Below, in pieces: positions 10,386-22,171 of a stretch of DNA of 64,000 nt. The DNA comes from Isoetes taiwanensis (taxonomy: Eukaryota; Streptophyta; Lycopodiopsida; Isoetales; Isoetaceae): assembly GCA_021234155.1 (NCBI GenBank), contig JAJEKV010000186.1, forward strand, positions 577,359 to 641,358. The letters are read 5' to 3'. The position numbers were made by a program, and so were the translations under genes. The notes under the pieces were generated by a model. It made no database searches. It saw only the letters and a list, made by a program, of their open reading frames with translations, and was not told where the DNA came from. The stretch's first letter is position 1. Every line of letters begins with the position of its first letter.

Positions 10386-11090
10386 GTCAGGTTAAAAGAT
10401 CATCAAGGAATTTCGAGGGAATCTAAGGATATTCATGGAAACTCGATGAATCTAAGCTAATGGAATTTTGAGAGAATCCAAAGGAATCTTTATGGCAACT
10501 TAGAAAATTTAGGAGAATCTTACGAGAATCTTTGGTAATTTAAGAGAATCTAGGGGAATCTTCATAAGATCTTAGAGAACTAGACGAATCTCAAAAGAAT
10601 CTTCGAAAATCTATGGGAATTTCAAGAGAATCTTTGGGAATCAAGGGGAATATAACAAAATCTTCATGAATTTTTTTAGAATCTAGAGGAATGTTGATGG
10701 AATCTTGGAGAATCTACGTGTATCTTTATAGAGTATAAGAGAATCTAGGAGAATCTATATAGAATCTTGGGGAATCTAGAGAAATCTTAGGATAATATTT
10801 GTAAATCTAAGGGATTCTCAAGAGAACCTTAGGGAATCTATGGAAATCTTGAGAGAATATTTGGGAATCTAAGGGAATCTTTATAGACTCTAAGGAAATC
10901 TTGGTGAAATCTTTGAGAACCTAGGAGAATCTACATAAAATCTTGAGGAATCCAGATGAATCTTGAGATACTCTTTGAAAATCTAGTGAATCTGATTAGA
11001 ATCTTGGAGAGATATAGGAGAATGTTAAGGGGATCAAGGGGAATCTTAGAGAAATTCATGTGAACCCCATAGAATATTGGGGAATCTTTT
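10386..11090 (+). repeat. Degenerate minisatellite based on GAATCT (about 700 bp)
   Basis: Short phrases such as GGGAATCTAAG, GAGAATCTT and AGGAGAATCTA alternate over about 700 bases, with the core GAATCT recurring about every 12-18 bases. It ends shortly before the 3' end of the YSL gene. No protein is encoded. Confidence 0.75.
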
Positions 11091-11287
11091 GAGTGCTATA
11101 TTTACTGATACAATATACTATCTCAAGTTCAACATGAAGTATTTAGATTAGGGCAACTTCGCACTCACTTAAACAAAAAAGGACTTTTCTACACTTTTTA
11201 CAACAGTCCCTAAATATCAAGGCACTTGTATAAAAATAACTTTTTTGCTGCCAAAAACCATGTTTGTAAGGATAATTAATACTCTTC

Positions 11288-14108
11288 TCAAGGAAACTTA
11301 TCTTGAATAGCTGCTGCTATTGTTGATGGATAGAACATCATGCAAATGGGAGAGTTTACTTTAGCAAGTGCCAAAATTGCAGATGGCACTGACCAAACTC
11401 CATCTCCACAAATCAACCCAGAAGCCACGGCAGGAACATAGATGTCTGATTTTTCCCTGTTCATGAGCTGCCAAACAAATACAATGATTGTACCTATAAA
11501 CATATCAATAGTGAAGTAGGCCCCAATATAAAATGGAATTGCCATCGCCATAGGTATGGGTATGTACTTAGAAAATCTTGGGGGTATGATATCACGCATT
11601 GCATTAACAACAATAGCAAAGGCAAAGAACCCATAGCAAAGTTGAAGGCAATGGGTAGGTAGGGCTGAGAATCCTTCGACTCCAATTATTGCCATTTGTC
11701 GATAGATTACAGCATATGGAGCCTTGTACTGACCATCTTCATTTCCAATGTCAAATGCCTTCCAAAACATCCAAAATGTGATAGGAGCCATAATACATCC
11801 TAGTAAGGTTCCAAGGAGCTGACTTGCAAACATAGAGCGTGGAGACGAACGTGTAAGATATCCGGTTTTGAAGTCTTGCATGAGGTCAGAGGCCGTAGAA
11901 ACAATGGACATCATCACTCCACAAGCACCTAGTCCAGCAACAACACCACCTTGACTACCAGCCCATGCTGCAAATACGAAGAGACCTAGCTTTCCATAAG
12001 TGGATGCCAGGCTCCAATCTGTCAACCCACATCCGTAAGCATTGCAAAATGCAAAGACTGGGGCCAAAAGGTAGCATATGAACACATAATACCATTTCAA
12101 TGGTGGGAAAATTTGGGGCATCACACCAATTGAAATAGCAGCCAATGCAACATACCCTGATGCTGCCACCCAAACTGGAATCCTATCTTGCAAAAATGCA
12201 GTTGTCCTTTCCTTTTCATCTAGTGACATCCAGCATTCAAATGCCTTTTCATCTATTGACATGAATGCAGATGCATTGTTGGACATCAATCCTCTATTGT
12301 GCGCATTACCTGCAACAAGACGTATGATAAAAAAAAAGTTAGTTCATTAGCCACAAAAAGTAAAAATTGGGATTAACTAAAATGTATTGTAATGCTAGGG
12401 AAAAGCACGCTCACCGTTTTTAGCATCAATGACAGGGAGTTTTTCGTTGTCGTAATACTTGGATTTCATGCTAATGATAATTGTCTTTGCTCCCAAAACA
12501 ATAGGCGAAAAGTTCACCGACTTCATGCTAATAATGAATATCTTTACAAAATTATATAGTCCATCTCCAAGGATCAAAGCGATGGCTACAAAAACCTACA
12601 AAAGACTCAAATGCATTAGCAAAGTATTAATTTGGTGGCTTGGCCCTATGAACATTCCATAGAACTAATGCCTGGAAAAATGAATGTACCTTGTAACCAT
12701 ATAGACCTTCAAAGTTGGAACTCTTGTGGGGCAAGTTAGCAGGGTACCATTCACCCTCACGATTATTAATAAGGGGCCACATAAAACCCCAGGAAGCAAT
12801 GGCACCGATCAAAACAGACACATTGACAATATGAGGACAAATCATTCCTGCCCCTATGTATGTCAAATTAAAATCAAAGTAAAACCTACAGAATAACAAA
12901 CACAAGATATAAGGCGTGTTTAGGAGTCACACATTTCATTATTTAGGCCGAAACTTTACCTGTTTGCATATGCCTTCAAACCAAGAGAAGGGAAGTTATC
13001 AAAACCACAAGTTGCATCCCCTAGCCCACTGTAGAACCACTTGAAAAAGCTCCAAAGGAAACTAAAGCAGAAGCTTTTCCCTAATGACTTTATTTGCTTC
13101 CTAAAACAATGAACAAATAGACATAAACACAGGAGGATAACCCTTGTATTAAAAGTTAGCTAATAAAACTTGAATTCAACATAAAGAAATAAAATAAAAA
13201 ATTACTTAGCAATCTTGGCACCATGTGGAGTATGGAAACTGTTGATAAGAACGGCTGTTGCAGTTCCGCTTGGGTAAGTAAGCTTGTATTTGAGGATCAT
13301 AATCTATAGAAATATATTTCAGTTATATAGATAGAGAAGAAAAAAAAAGGAAAAAGCATGTTAAAAAAAAAAACAATGCATACCTTGCGAAGGGGAACAA
13401 GGACAAGGACCCCGAGAAAGCTAACAGTGAATATAAACGCATAAATCCATCCCAAAGAAGGGTTTTTGACATCCTGGGCTCTATTGCCCCTGTAGTTTGA
13501 TCCAATATTATCATATGAAGTTTTGTCCAGACTCAAAAGGTACGACCCAAATCCTCCTGCGTATCTAAGAAGTAAGAACAAAACCATTCTTTTGCATTGA
13601 ATTGAATAAAATTTTGCATTGAATAGAATAGAATAGAATAGAATAGAATGGATTGGAATAGAATAGAATAGAATAGAATAGAATAGAATAGAATAGAATG
13701 CTAACCACTAAAAGCAATTCCATAGCAGGAGACAATGCATGTTTGAATGACAGTGTTTTCTTGCCTAGTGAAGGGCTTGCTCCAGATTCCTAACTTGGAC
13801 AAAAAGGTGATCCACAGTTTTATAAAGAAAAAACCCAACAAGCCTGCAGAGACATTAAGGGACGGAATAACTCCCACTGTAAGATTCAACCTATGGGTGA
13901 TTATGCTGAAGAATGCGCCCAAAACTGCGCTCAAAACGACTGCCCTAAGAGTGATTTGTTCCCTCCAAGGAGGAACTGGGATATCAGAAAACAATTCTTC
14001 CACAGAAAAGGCTGGCACTGAAGAAGAATATCGGATCACGCTGGTTTTATCTTCTTCATGTTGTGGATCGAAGCTTTTCTGAGTATCGTGTTTGTATTGC
14101 ACATCCAT
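11288..14108 (-). CDS. YSL: YSL metal-nicotianamine transporter (oligopeptide transporter family), intact
   Basis: Seven exons read on the minus strand: 14108-13706, 13556-13384, 13303-13206, 13100-12960, 12885-12690, 12595-12415 and 12309-11288. All introns are GT-AG, phases agree throughout, and the sum is 2214 nt (737 codons plus TGA) without a stop. Family landmarks in order are [19 protein letters not shown] (about residue 45), [68 protein letters not shown], and a last exon with [27 protein letters not shown] and [14 protein letters not shown]. About fourteen hydrophobic segments follow a hydrophilic N-terminus. YSL proteins carry iron and other metals chelated by nicotianamine (phytosiderophores in grasses) across plasma or vacuolar membranes. 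The length is slightly above the usual 660-700. The metal and the membrane cannot be read from sequence. Its introns are short (74-149 bp), unlike those of the neighbouring methyltransferase. Confidence 0.95.
13600..13700 (+). repeat. (GAATA)n microsatellite in YSL intron 1
   Basis: About sixteen GAATA units with a few interruptions (GGATTG) fill most of intron 1 and end only a few bases from its 5' splice site, which lies at 13705/13704 on the minus strand. Confidence 0.9.
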
Positions 14109-14146
14109 TTCGGAGAGGAAGCAAGACAGACTATCTTCTCTTCTTC

Positions 14147-14153
14147 TTATATA
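14147..14153 (-). promoter_or_regulatory. Candidate TATA box of the YSL gene
   Basis: TATATAA on the minus strand lies about 40 bases upstream of the YSL ATG. Normal TATA-to-start spacing would leave a very short 5' leader, so transcription may instead start elsewhere. Confidence 0.4.
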
Positions 14154-14417
14154 CTGCTAAAATTGGCGCCCGCCTTCGGATTTATAACGTTCGAAGCCAA
14201 AATTAAAAGGTCCATGTCAAAAAGGGAACCTTTAATAACTTTAATAACTGCAGAATGAATGATATGGCAGTCCAAGTTGGCAATCTATGCTAAAGGTCAC
14301 CAGATTAGAGAGTCGTGTCTCTAGATTAGGTTGTGTCTTTTGACATCACCTATGTACTTAAGGCCATGTCCCAGGCTGTTTGGGATAGTTCAATATAGAA
14401 GCTTTCTCTTTGTAACA

Positions 14418-14430
14418 TGGTATCAGAGCC
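14418..14430 (+). other. Primer binding site (tRNA-iMet) of the LARD-like element
   Basis: TGGTATCAGAGCC directly follows the end of the 5' LTR, complementary to the 3' end of plant initiator methionine tRNA. Confidence 0.85.
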
Positions 14431-15299
14431 ATAGGCTCATGTAGCGATGGAGTGCCCAAGGGCTGTCTGAAACGGCAGCCATGGTGAAGGCAATCACTCT
14501 TGCAATTTAGGCTACAGTTAAATTTAGAAGATCCTGGACCTATGATTTCAAGAAGAAATTAGGACGCAGAAGGTCCTCTTTCTAAAGAAGATGTCATTTT
14601 AGGAATCATGTTTCATTCTATATCGTTTTTTCTATGTATTATAGCGTTTGGTTCATCTTTCATTGCACACCACCGATGTGGGGAATATTCCTGGCATTGT
14701 ACCAGATCAATGGCCCACATAACTAAAGCGAGACAAACTTTTCCAATGGTGCACCTTGACCTCAATGGTCTAAAACCACAATATCATTAAACCAGAGAAT
14801 TTACATAAGCCTTGGTAGGCGAAACAGCATGCACAACAAGTCCGCACCGCTGGACCTGGGAAAATCAGCCTGGGCCGAGTTATCAGAATCGGAATTCGGC
14901 TTTTGAATTAGAACTGGCATTTGATCTATATATTTGCTTGCCACTAAAAGCCAATCCCATGCTCCGGTGTAACCCGCAATTTCTTTGCCTCTGGCGCATG
15001 AATTCCTTTCGCGGAGGCTAATCAGACAGTTTGATCGCCCATCTGCCACAAAAGGGCATATTTGCACATCAAAATCTTCAGGATCTTTCCTTCGCCAGGG
15101 GAAGCTGACGATCCCACACAGCTTTTCTTTCTTAATGCCTCCCCTGTTTTAACTCTAATGCTTCCCCTGTTTCCCGTCTGAGAGTGAGTCTTCTACCTTT
15201 GAATTCCGGAAATTCGATCTTTGAAGCAGAAAGATCATCTGAGCAACTATTAGATTCAATTTAGGGGAGGCTTTGACAGATCCCGCCTTTCCTTTTTCA

Positions 15300-15720
15300 T
15301 CTAAATGTCTCTGATTCATGCGTTTATGCGACAGATTGGAAACACTCTCCTTGCCCAGATGCCCTGTTGCTGGGGATCTATGTCGAGCTTGCTCGCCTGC
15401 TTGACAGCATCGGGCCTTTCTTGAATCGTGTCTGCTTTCAACTGTCGCCTACGCCCTCTGACTGAACCTGCACAGACACACACAGGAATTCTAAGAAAGT
15501 CAACCACGCTCACCAACATCCTCCATCGCCCTCCAAGCTCCGCAATCAATCGAACGGAATAGGAATCGCCAGTCGCTACCGTGGGAGAAAGCAGACCGGT
15601 TCGTCACGCATGAGGCCGTCGTTGGCCTCCCTCTCCCGTGACGGGCCCTCGTACACACACACCAGGCGGGGACAGCAATTGGCTCGTGCCTCCCAAATTT
15701 GGCTTTCTGCAATCGAGCCT
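15300..15720 (-). other. GC-rich, possibly captured exon-like segment inside the LARD-like element
   Basis: The segment is clearly richer in G+C than its surroundings. On the minus strand it holds open frames, the most protein-like being QLKADTIQERPDAVKQASKL near 15440-15380, just after a CAG that could be a splice acceptor. I do not recognise the protein. It may be a host gene fragment acquired by the retroelement or simply GC-rich filler. Confidence 0.3.
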
Positions 15721-17331
15721 TTGCAAAAAAGATCCATGCAAAAAGGGAGTTCCAAACCACCCAAAATAGCATAAAACACTGAAGCTCCTCCCACATGGCA
15801 AATTATACCGTTTTTTATACAATACCATACGAAAAACATAGTCCAAACCACTGCCTGAAACCCCTCCCCCAACCCAAAACGAAATTAGCACACTGTATGG
15901 CAGAAGATCCAGAAATGACTGGTTCTGGGGTCGAAATTGAAGACCTAGTGCTTCCGGCTGATGGGGCCAAAGGATCGAATATTGAAGCGTTATATTTTAC
16001 AAAGATGCAGCAGTACTTAGAGGCCATTTGATGCAGACCTTATTCAATAAATTAAGGATCTGAGATGCAGAAAGGTTGCAAAGATGACGATTCTGGTTGC
16101 AGAAGAATATGGCGCACGCACATATTGGCCGATTATGATCCTGATGTGGCGAACATTTATGAAAAGAGGAGACGATGCTGAGAAATTGCTGCGGAAGATT
16201 TGATGCCAGAAAGATGCAAAACTTGCAGATTCAGGGGAAGATATGTACCAGTCCGATATCCCTGAAGATGTCATTACCAGTAAAGATGATCTTAGTCTCA
16301 TACCAAGATGAATACGCAGGAGTCATACAAGGATTATAAGATGAAGAATGGTGCAGACCCATTTGCAAAACCAAAAGAAAGGTTCAATTTTTGTCGTGGA
16401 CGAATGCTCGACTCCTGGAAATTTCGTGCTGAGATTGAACCAGAGACCATCCACGAATTAGAAGCAACATTACACAGATTTGAATTCTTAAGAGGCTGGA
16501 ATATATGCCGCAGAAGAATAAGGCGCAGAGGAATATGCCGCAGAAGAATTTCTCGGTTTGATATCTTTGCGATGTGGCAAACATCTCGACATGCACAATG
16601 AAGATACCTTCGGAATTTCGTTGCAGATTATTTCATAACTAATTGGCATAGATTACTTCATTGCAATTTCTTTTCAAATTTGGGTCTAAACCCAGGTGTT
16701 GCCAGAGATTCGCCGTGGAGAATACATATGAAGCAGTTGAGGTATTCTTAAGATTTTATAATGTTTATAGAGTCCATAATCTATTTGAGCAAGAAGAAAA
16801 TTTCCCAAACTTGAGCAAAGTGATTGGAATGAAAATAAAGCATGTAAAATGTTTTCTACCTGAGGGAGATACCGGGGATTTATCCTCGACTAAGGCTTCC
16901 TTAAATGGCCCTCATGAAGAAGCATTTCCAAATATCTCAAATAGAGGTGGGGTGTATTGAAAATTTGAAGGTGATATGCTCTAGCTCTTCAACTGCTGAA
17001 ATGTGAAGAAGGCAACAATTATTCATTGTCTGATTGGTTCAGTTATTCATGGCTAATGATAAAAGATAAAGGCCAAGATCACAAAGAACCCTGATCAGAT
17101 GTGGAGCAAGGGAAGGAGTTAGTCAGGTTGTGATCAAAATTCCTTCCAGGTTCAGCTTCACAGGTGCAGTATTTTGGCAGAAGCACGCAGTTATGGCCAA
17201 AGATGCACAAGTTGATAGCTGGTCTATCTGAAGGTGGAATGTCCGGAATTTACACCAGAGGATATAGAGTGAAACCAAGAAATTAAGAATTGCAGCAGTC
17301 AAGACTTATCAATCTATAGATTAAGGGGAAG

Positions 17332-17536
17332 TGTGACGGATGTAATCCTAACAGATTGATGACATCAGCAGAATGAATGATATGGCAGTCCAAGTTGGCA
17401 ATCTATGCTAAAGGTCACCAGATTAGAGAGTCATGTCTCTAGATTAGGTTGTGTCTTTTGACATCACCTATGTACTTAAGGCCATGTCCCAGGCTGTTTG
17501 GGATAGTTCAATATAGAAGCTTTCTGTTTTGTAATA
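17332..17536 (+). repeat. 3' LTR of the LARD-like element
   Basis: It begins TGTGACGGATG after the polypurine tract and ends TTTTGTAATA. The corresponding 5' copy ends TTTGTAACA, so the terminal CA has mutated here. Confidence 0.75.
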
Positions 17537-17554
17537 CCGACAGGGACACTCTAC

Positions 17555-17815
17555 ATTAGATCACCTCATTACACTTCGGACCATGATTGAGATTGTGAGA
17601 CAACCAAATCACAAAATAAGCCTTTGTTATGATGTTTTATCGAGTTTGCTAAAGCATTTAACACCATACCCCGTCAAAAGCTATTGGATCGTCTCGGCCA
17701 ACTTGCAAGACCAATTTGGAGTACTGGTGATTGGATTCTAGCAATTGGAAGACTTTATGAGACAGTAAGAGGTAGAGTTGCCACTCTTGAAGGCTTATCT
17801 AATGTATATCATGCT
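17555..17815 (+). pseudogene. LINE reverse-transcriptase fragment
   Basis: EFAKAFNTIPRQKLLDRL (about 17645-17700) is the conserved block around the first catalytic aspartate of non-LTR reverse transcriptases, where a D/E-F-K-KAF-D-xVPR pattern is usual. Upstream residues such as GTLHLITLRTMIE fit the preceding conserved segment. A frame break lies just before the EFAKAF motif. Only about 85 codons remain; the segment abuts an LTR fragment of a different element. Confidence 0.6.
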
Positions 17816-17824
17816 CAGGCAAGT

Positions 17825-18800
17825 AATCTTGTAGCCACATTATGCAAGATCCCATCCGTTTCACCATCAGACCCATACTCGGCCCCTTCATTGACCAACT
17901 ATAAGCCTAACACACTATTGGAATCTTGTAGCCACGTTAGGCAAGATCTTACCTCCGTTTTACCATCATACCCGTTATCTGGTGCTGAATCACAACATAG
18001 CATCCACAGCCAGGTGGGCTCTTGTGCACAGGCACCATTTATTGGGATTTAAGGGATTCTAGCTAGGAGCATCTCTACTTCTACATAGTCTCTAGGAGGA
18101 ACAGAAGGAAAACTATCATAATACATAGGGAAAAACTACAAAATACCCTTATGTTTTGCCTTCCTTTAAGGTACTAAGAATAGAAATAGGCATCTTTGCT
18201 AAAAAGGCACCATGAATATCTAATACATAAGGGTATTCTATGACAAAGAGATATACTTTGACCAAGGGCATCCCAATAATTTATTTAAACTCAGGGGTAT
18301 GTCGTGAAATTCGTCAAAACATAAGGGTATTTTATAATTTTTCCTCAATATATACATACATCCATCTCTTCAAATAGAGCATGAAATAGAGATTAATCAT
18401 CTATCTAAACAACCAAGGGTTAATCTCTATCTAGAATCTCAAGCTAACTAAGCCTATTAATCGGTATCTCAGCTAGATCTTCCATCTCTTAGGTTCTCCA
18501 TGCTCTGGTTGAATAGGCTCCTCCTCCTCTCCAATTGCCCCCAAATCGAATTGGGGCAGTGGAAGCCCCAATTTAGGTGTCCCAAGTTAGCAGTTCTGCC
18601 TTGCCCAATCGATTTGGACCAGGCGGCAATTCTAGATTGGTTATCATTAACTAATTTAATATTTTAGCCTTTTTAATATTAGGTTAAGCCCTAAATTCGA
18701 ATTAGGGTTTAGGATTAGGTTTCTATCTTAATAATTAATAATTCACATAGCTAACCTTAGCTTATCAAGCTTGTTAATTTGGGATTTTCTGGTTTGGTGA
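17825..18800 (-). repeat. Inverted fragment of the 1.5-kb gypsy LTR family
   Basis: Read on the minus strand, 17830-18600 aligns by eye with roughly the segment 20200-20730 of the LTR at 19978-21470: shared phrases include CACAAGAGCCCACCTG, GCTGTGGATGCTATG and CCAATTCGATTTGGG. The same family reappears at 59775-61345. Neither LTR terminus is recognisable here. Confidence 0.65.
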
Positions 18801-19977
18801 AAAGTATTTTTGGAATTTTTCTTAATTTGATTTCCTAAGATTTTAGAGTTTTGGCAGCCTGAAACATTTCCCGATTCTCCAAAAATCGCAGAAGTTTACA
18901 AAATCTCTTAATATTTTTTCCTTAAAATCGAAATGGAGGAGTTTCCTCTTCTGCTGCATACGCGGAATGGAGCGCAGCTGTAGGGTAATGGCATGCATGC
19001 ATTCATTTGCGTCGTTAATGTGGCAATTTATCTGAAGAAAGAAATATGTTGCAGTCATAAACTTTGGAGTGTATGTGGCGATCCCCTTTCAGGCGAAAAA
19101 TGCACAGCATTATGAACATTTGCGTTGGTATGTTTGAGAAGAGAAACTCTTAATTGCTCTGGTTGGTTGAAGAAGCTGACGAATAGACTCAAGCAAGGGA
19201 TCAGACACATTACACTCTGATCGGGAGCTTATGTGTTATGTGACATGCTGGCAACAGAAACAGATCAAGATGCATCTATTGCATTGCTTGAAACTCCCTT
19301 TTTTTTCCTTATCAAATTATGGCCTCAAGATTTCTTTTCTTGCTCACAAAAAAAATGATTCTTGCAGGTCGTCTAACGTACAATTCCATTCACTGCCTGG
19401 CTTGGTTACAGAGCTACCTCTCGAGTAATTCCTTTTATCTCAGGTAATTTAATTTATGGCTTTTCATCTTTAAAGTGAGCCCTCTACCCATTCTGCTGTT
19501 ATTTTTTGAACTTGCTTAACATGAATGAATGCAAACTGGAGTGCAGCATGACTCACATACGCAGGTTTGAATGTGTAGATATGTAGGTCTATTATTTTTA
19601 CGATAACTAGCATCTCTTTGCTGTAGAACATCTGTTTAGCAACTAACTCATTTAGATTGCATAGGAAACACATGGACATATACTGATTTATCGTGGTAAT
19701 TGAAAAGAACTATTGTTGATAGTTTGTAGTATTCGTCTCTTTAAAGAGAGCCATTGATTTAAAGGATCTATCCCCCGTTGCATGGAATCACAGATTGTGC
19801 AGAGAGTAAAGAAGGAACCGGAATGGCCCTCAAATTTTCGCAATTGAGATAAATATGGAGTGTATCCAATCTGTTATGTTCATGCTTTTGAGATTTATCT
19901 AGCATCAAAGCCTTCCATTTCCAGCTAAGCAGGTTCGTTTTTCTTGCGGATTCCTCTTCTCTATATCGGTCATTTTT
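18801..19977. other. Non-coding stretch between LTR pieces
   Basis: Only short frames are present (for example 18843-19058 on the minus strand). None shows a family motif. It is the left flank of the gypsy 5' LTR. Confidence 0.35.
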
Positions 19978-21470
19978 TGTGACGTTCCATGTAAGTATAC
20001 GGTATACGTATACCTAACCTAACATGTCACCAAGGTATTGGGACCATTGGGGATTAACCTAAAAGGGATTATTGTCATTAAATTAACCTAGGTAGACCAA
20101 CTAATGGTATTAATTAGCCAAGTAGGCTAATTAGAGTGTGCCACTTGGCCTAATTCGATTGGCCAAGGACCTAATTTGCCATCTTTGAGTGGCAAATTGA
20201 GCTCCCAACCCAATTCTGCCCCAAATTCGAGTTTGGGAAGGACAGAGGGAGGAAGGAGCTGTTGCAACCTAACACCTGACCAGTTCTATGGATGTTCTTC
20301 GAGACAATGGGTCCAACCAGGACACAGGTCAGTCCTTAGGTAGTTCTGTGCTATTCTAACTCTTGTTTGAGTAGATGGATGAATAAATTCTATTCTATGA
20401 TCTACTTATGATGATGATGGATGTTGTATTTGATTCTGTCTTCTCTTTCTGTGCCTCCTATGTTGTAGTAAGGGGGTAGAGACCTGAAAGCTATCTAGAT
20501 TTAGTGATGTTCCTAGCTAGAACCTCTTAAATCCCAGTAAATGCGGCCTGTGCACAAGAGCCCACCTGACTGTGGATGCTATGATGTGATTCAGCACCAG
20601 ATAACGAGTATGATGGTGAATCGGAGGTGGGGTCTTGCCTAGCGTGGCTACAGGACTCCAACAGTATGCTAGGCTTATAGCCGGTCACGGAGAGGGCTGG
20701 GTATGGGTCTGACACTCCCTGGGTCGTAGGTGTCGTGCCAAAAATATGTGGGCGCTCTGGACTCGAACGGGCAGGTGAGTTGGCCTTTAGATTTAGGGGA
20801 GTAAGTCGGGTATGAACGCAGGGGTCACTGAGGGGGCACGCGTTCTCTAGCACACCCATGGATCCATCATGCTCGGGAAGGGGACGCCTCTCTGACCTGC
20901 CTCATCGGACCGCTGAGATGTAACCCGGAGTAGTTCCATAGGGTGATTCCATGGAATTGCATCTCCGAAAGGCTACAATCGCACCATAGCATGTTTCAAC
21001 CTATCTGCAAAGTGTGTGCACAGGAGGGGTGGATGGAGTGGACTACCCTAGACATTGTTCTATGCCAGCCAACGCCATTATTATGACTCCATCTGTTGTT
21101 ATCTAGAGGCCTTGGCTATCAGTTGATTCCCATGTGTCCGAGCTGGGTAGAGCCTTATTTATGATGCATTTCCTTGTAATGTTGGTATTCTATTGCATTC
21201 TTATGGATGATGATGGGCCACCCGTCGTGGTGGCATATTATTATTTGTATTGTTGCCAGCTGCTAACCTTGTATGTACGCTTCAGCCATATAGGATTCCC
21301 ATCGAAGGCGTGGGACGAATGACACCTCTGTGTCCTTCACTTGGACACTTGTCATCACAAGAGGTCCGAGTCAGACGGAGGGCCTTTCTATGGTGATATT
21401 GTCGCCATGGAAGAGGGGATTTCCCGTATTTATACGATGAGAGCATCGTATAGGTTCGGGGAGCGTCACA
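19978..21470 (+). repeat. 5' LTR of Ty3/gypsy element, 1493 bp
   Basis: The repeat starts TGTGACGTTCC and ends GAGCGTCACA, giving a 7-bp terminal inverted repeat (TGTGACG/CGTCACA). The primer binding site follows at 21472. Homologous LTR pieces at 59775-60443 and 60505-61345 confirm both termini. No 3' LTR of this copy is found downstream of its pol remains. Confidence 0.82.
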
Positions 21471-21471
21471 A

Positions 21472-21484
21472 TGGTATCAGAGCA
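21472..21484 (+). other. Primer binding site of the gypsy element
   Basis: TGGTATCAGAGCA one base after the LTR end, complementary to initiator-Met tRNA. Confidence 0.85.
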
Positions 21485-22171
21485 TGCTTTTGGTGGACTA
21501 GATCTTTGCACTGGCCATGTTTTAATTCGATAGAACGTTAAGTAGTTGGGGACTCTAACTTAGGGAAATTCTTTAGCACCCTGTAGTTAGAATGTTTGAG
21601 GCCCAAATTTGTGCTAACAGTGTAGTTGTGAGGAAGAATTTGGAGGTATAAAGGTAGAATTGTATTAAGTTTCAGCAGGAAATGGCCCCTCTTTTCCAGA
21701 GGCCATAACTTTCTCTAGAAGCTCAAATTGGAAAAATTCTTGTTCCCTTGCGTCGGGGACCCTCAAATTAGCTTAGACCACCTTTTAACCCTCAAATTAG
21801 CTTAGACCACCTTTTACTCGACTCAAAAGTGGCAACAGAAGGGAGGAAACCCTAAATCGGTGCACTCTGTAAAATAGGAGTTTATTTTTCAATTCTAAGC
21901 GTCCAAAATGCAGAGTCCGCCGGTTTGACCGAACGTTGACTTTAAAAAAAAAATTTAGGGCATTAAGGAAACTCACGGACATTTTAAGTTAGGGTTTTTT
22001 ATATTGTCCCCTTTTCGTGCAAGCCACGCCACCGCGACCTCCGCCCGCCATAGCCACCAGAATAGCCACCTCCACCATAGGCATTGCACCTTTTTGGTTC
22101 TGCCATAGCTGCCCCTGCCTACTACCCTGACGGCCTCCGCCTGTTTCTTAGCATTCCACCTTCATGCAGGA
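21485..22171 (+). other. Gypsy leader; gag lost or unrecognisable
   Basis: Where a gag gene of more than 1 kb is expected there are only about 690 bases with no nucleocapsid zinc knuckle. Two copies of CCTCAAATTAGCTTAGACC lie at about 21762 and 21790. A large deletion of gag is the simplest reading. Confidence 0.5.

Larger units (their letters stand above)
14248..17536 (+). mobile_element. Non-autonomous LTR retrotransposon (LARD-like), 5' LTR truncated
   Basis: A repeat of about 165 bp at 14248-14417 matches 17372-17536. The full 3' LTR is 17332-17536 (205 bp), starting TGTGACGGATG immediately after a polypurine tract (TTAAGGGGAAG). The 5' copy lacks about its first 40 bases. TGGTATCAGAGCC at 14418-14430 is an initiator-Met primer binding site. 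The ~2.9-kb interior has no gag, protease, reverse transcriptase or integrase motif that I can find, so the element must have been mobilised by another element's enzymes. LTRs differ at only a few positions. Confidence 0.8.

Noticed and set aside
10386-11090. Repetitive protein gene
   Set aside because: Stops occur in all frames and the repeat unit varies in length without keeping frame.
15500-15891. Three overlapping minus-strand frames of 95-98 codons inside the LARD-like element
   Set aside because: They overlap each other in different frames in GC-rich sequence, so at most one could be real, and none shows a known motif.
21134-21541. Short plus-strand frames in the gypsy LTR
   Set aside because: They lie inside the LTR and its junction with the primer site, and are not conserved in the copy at 60505-61345.
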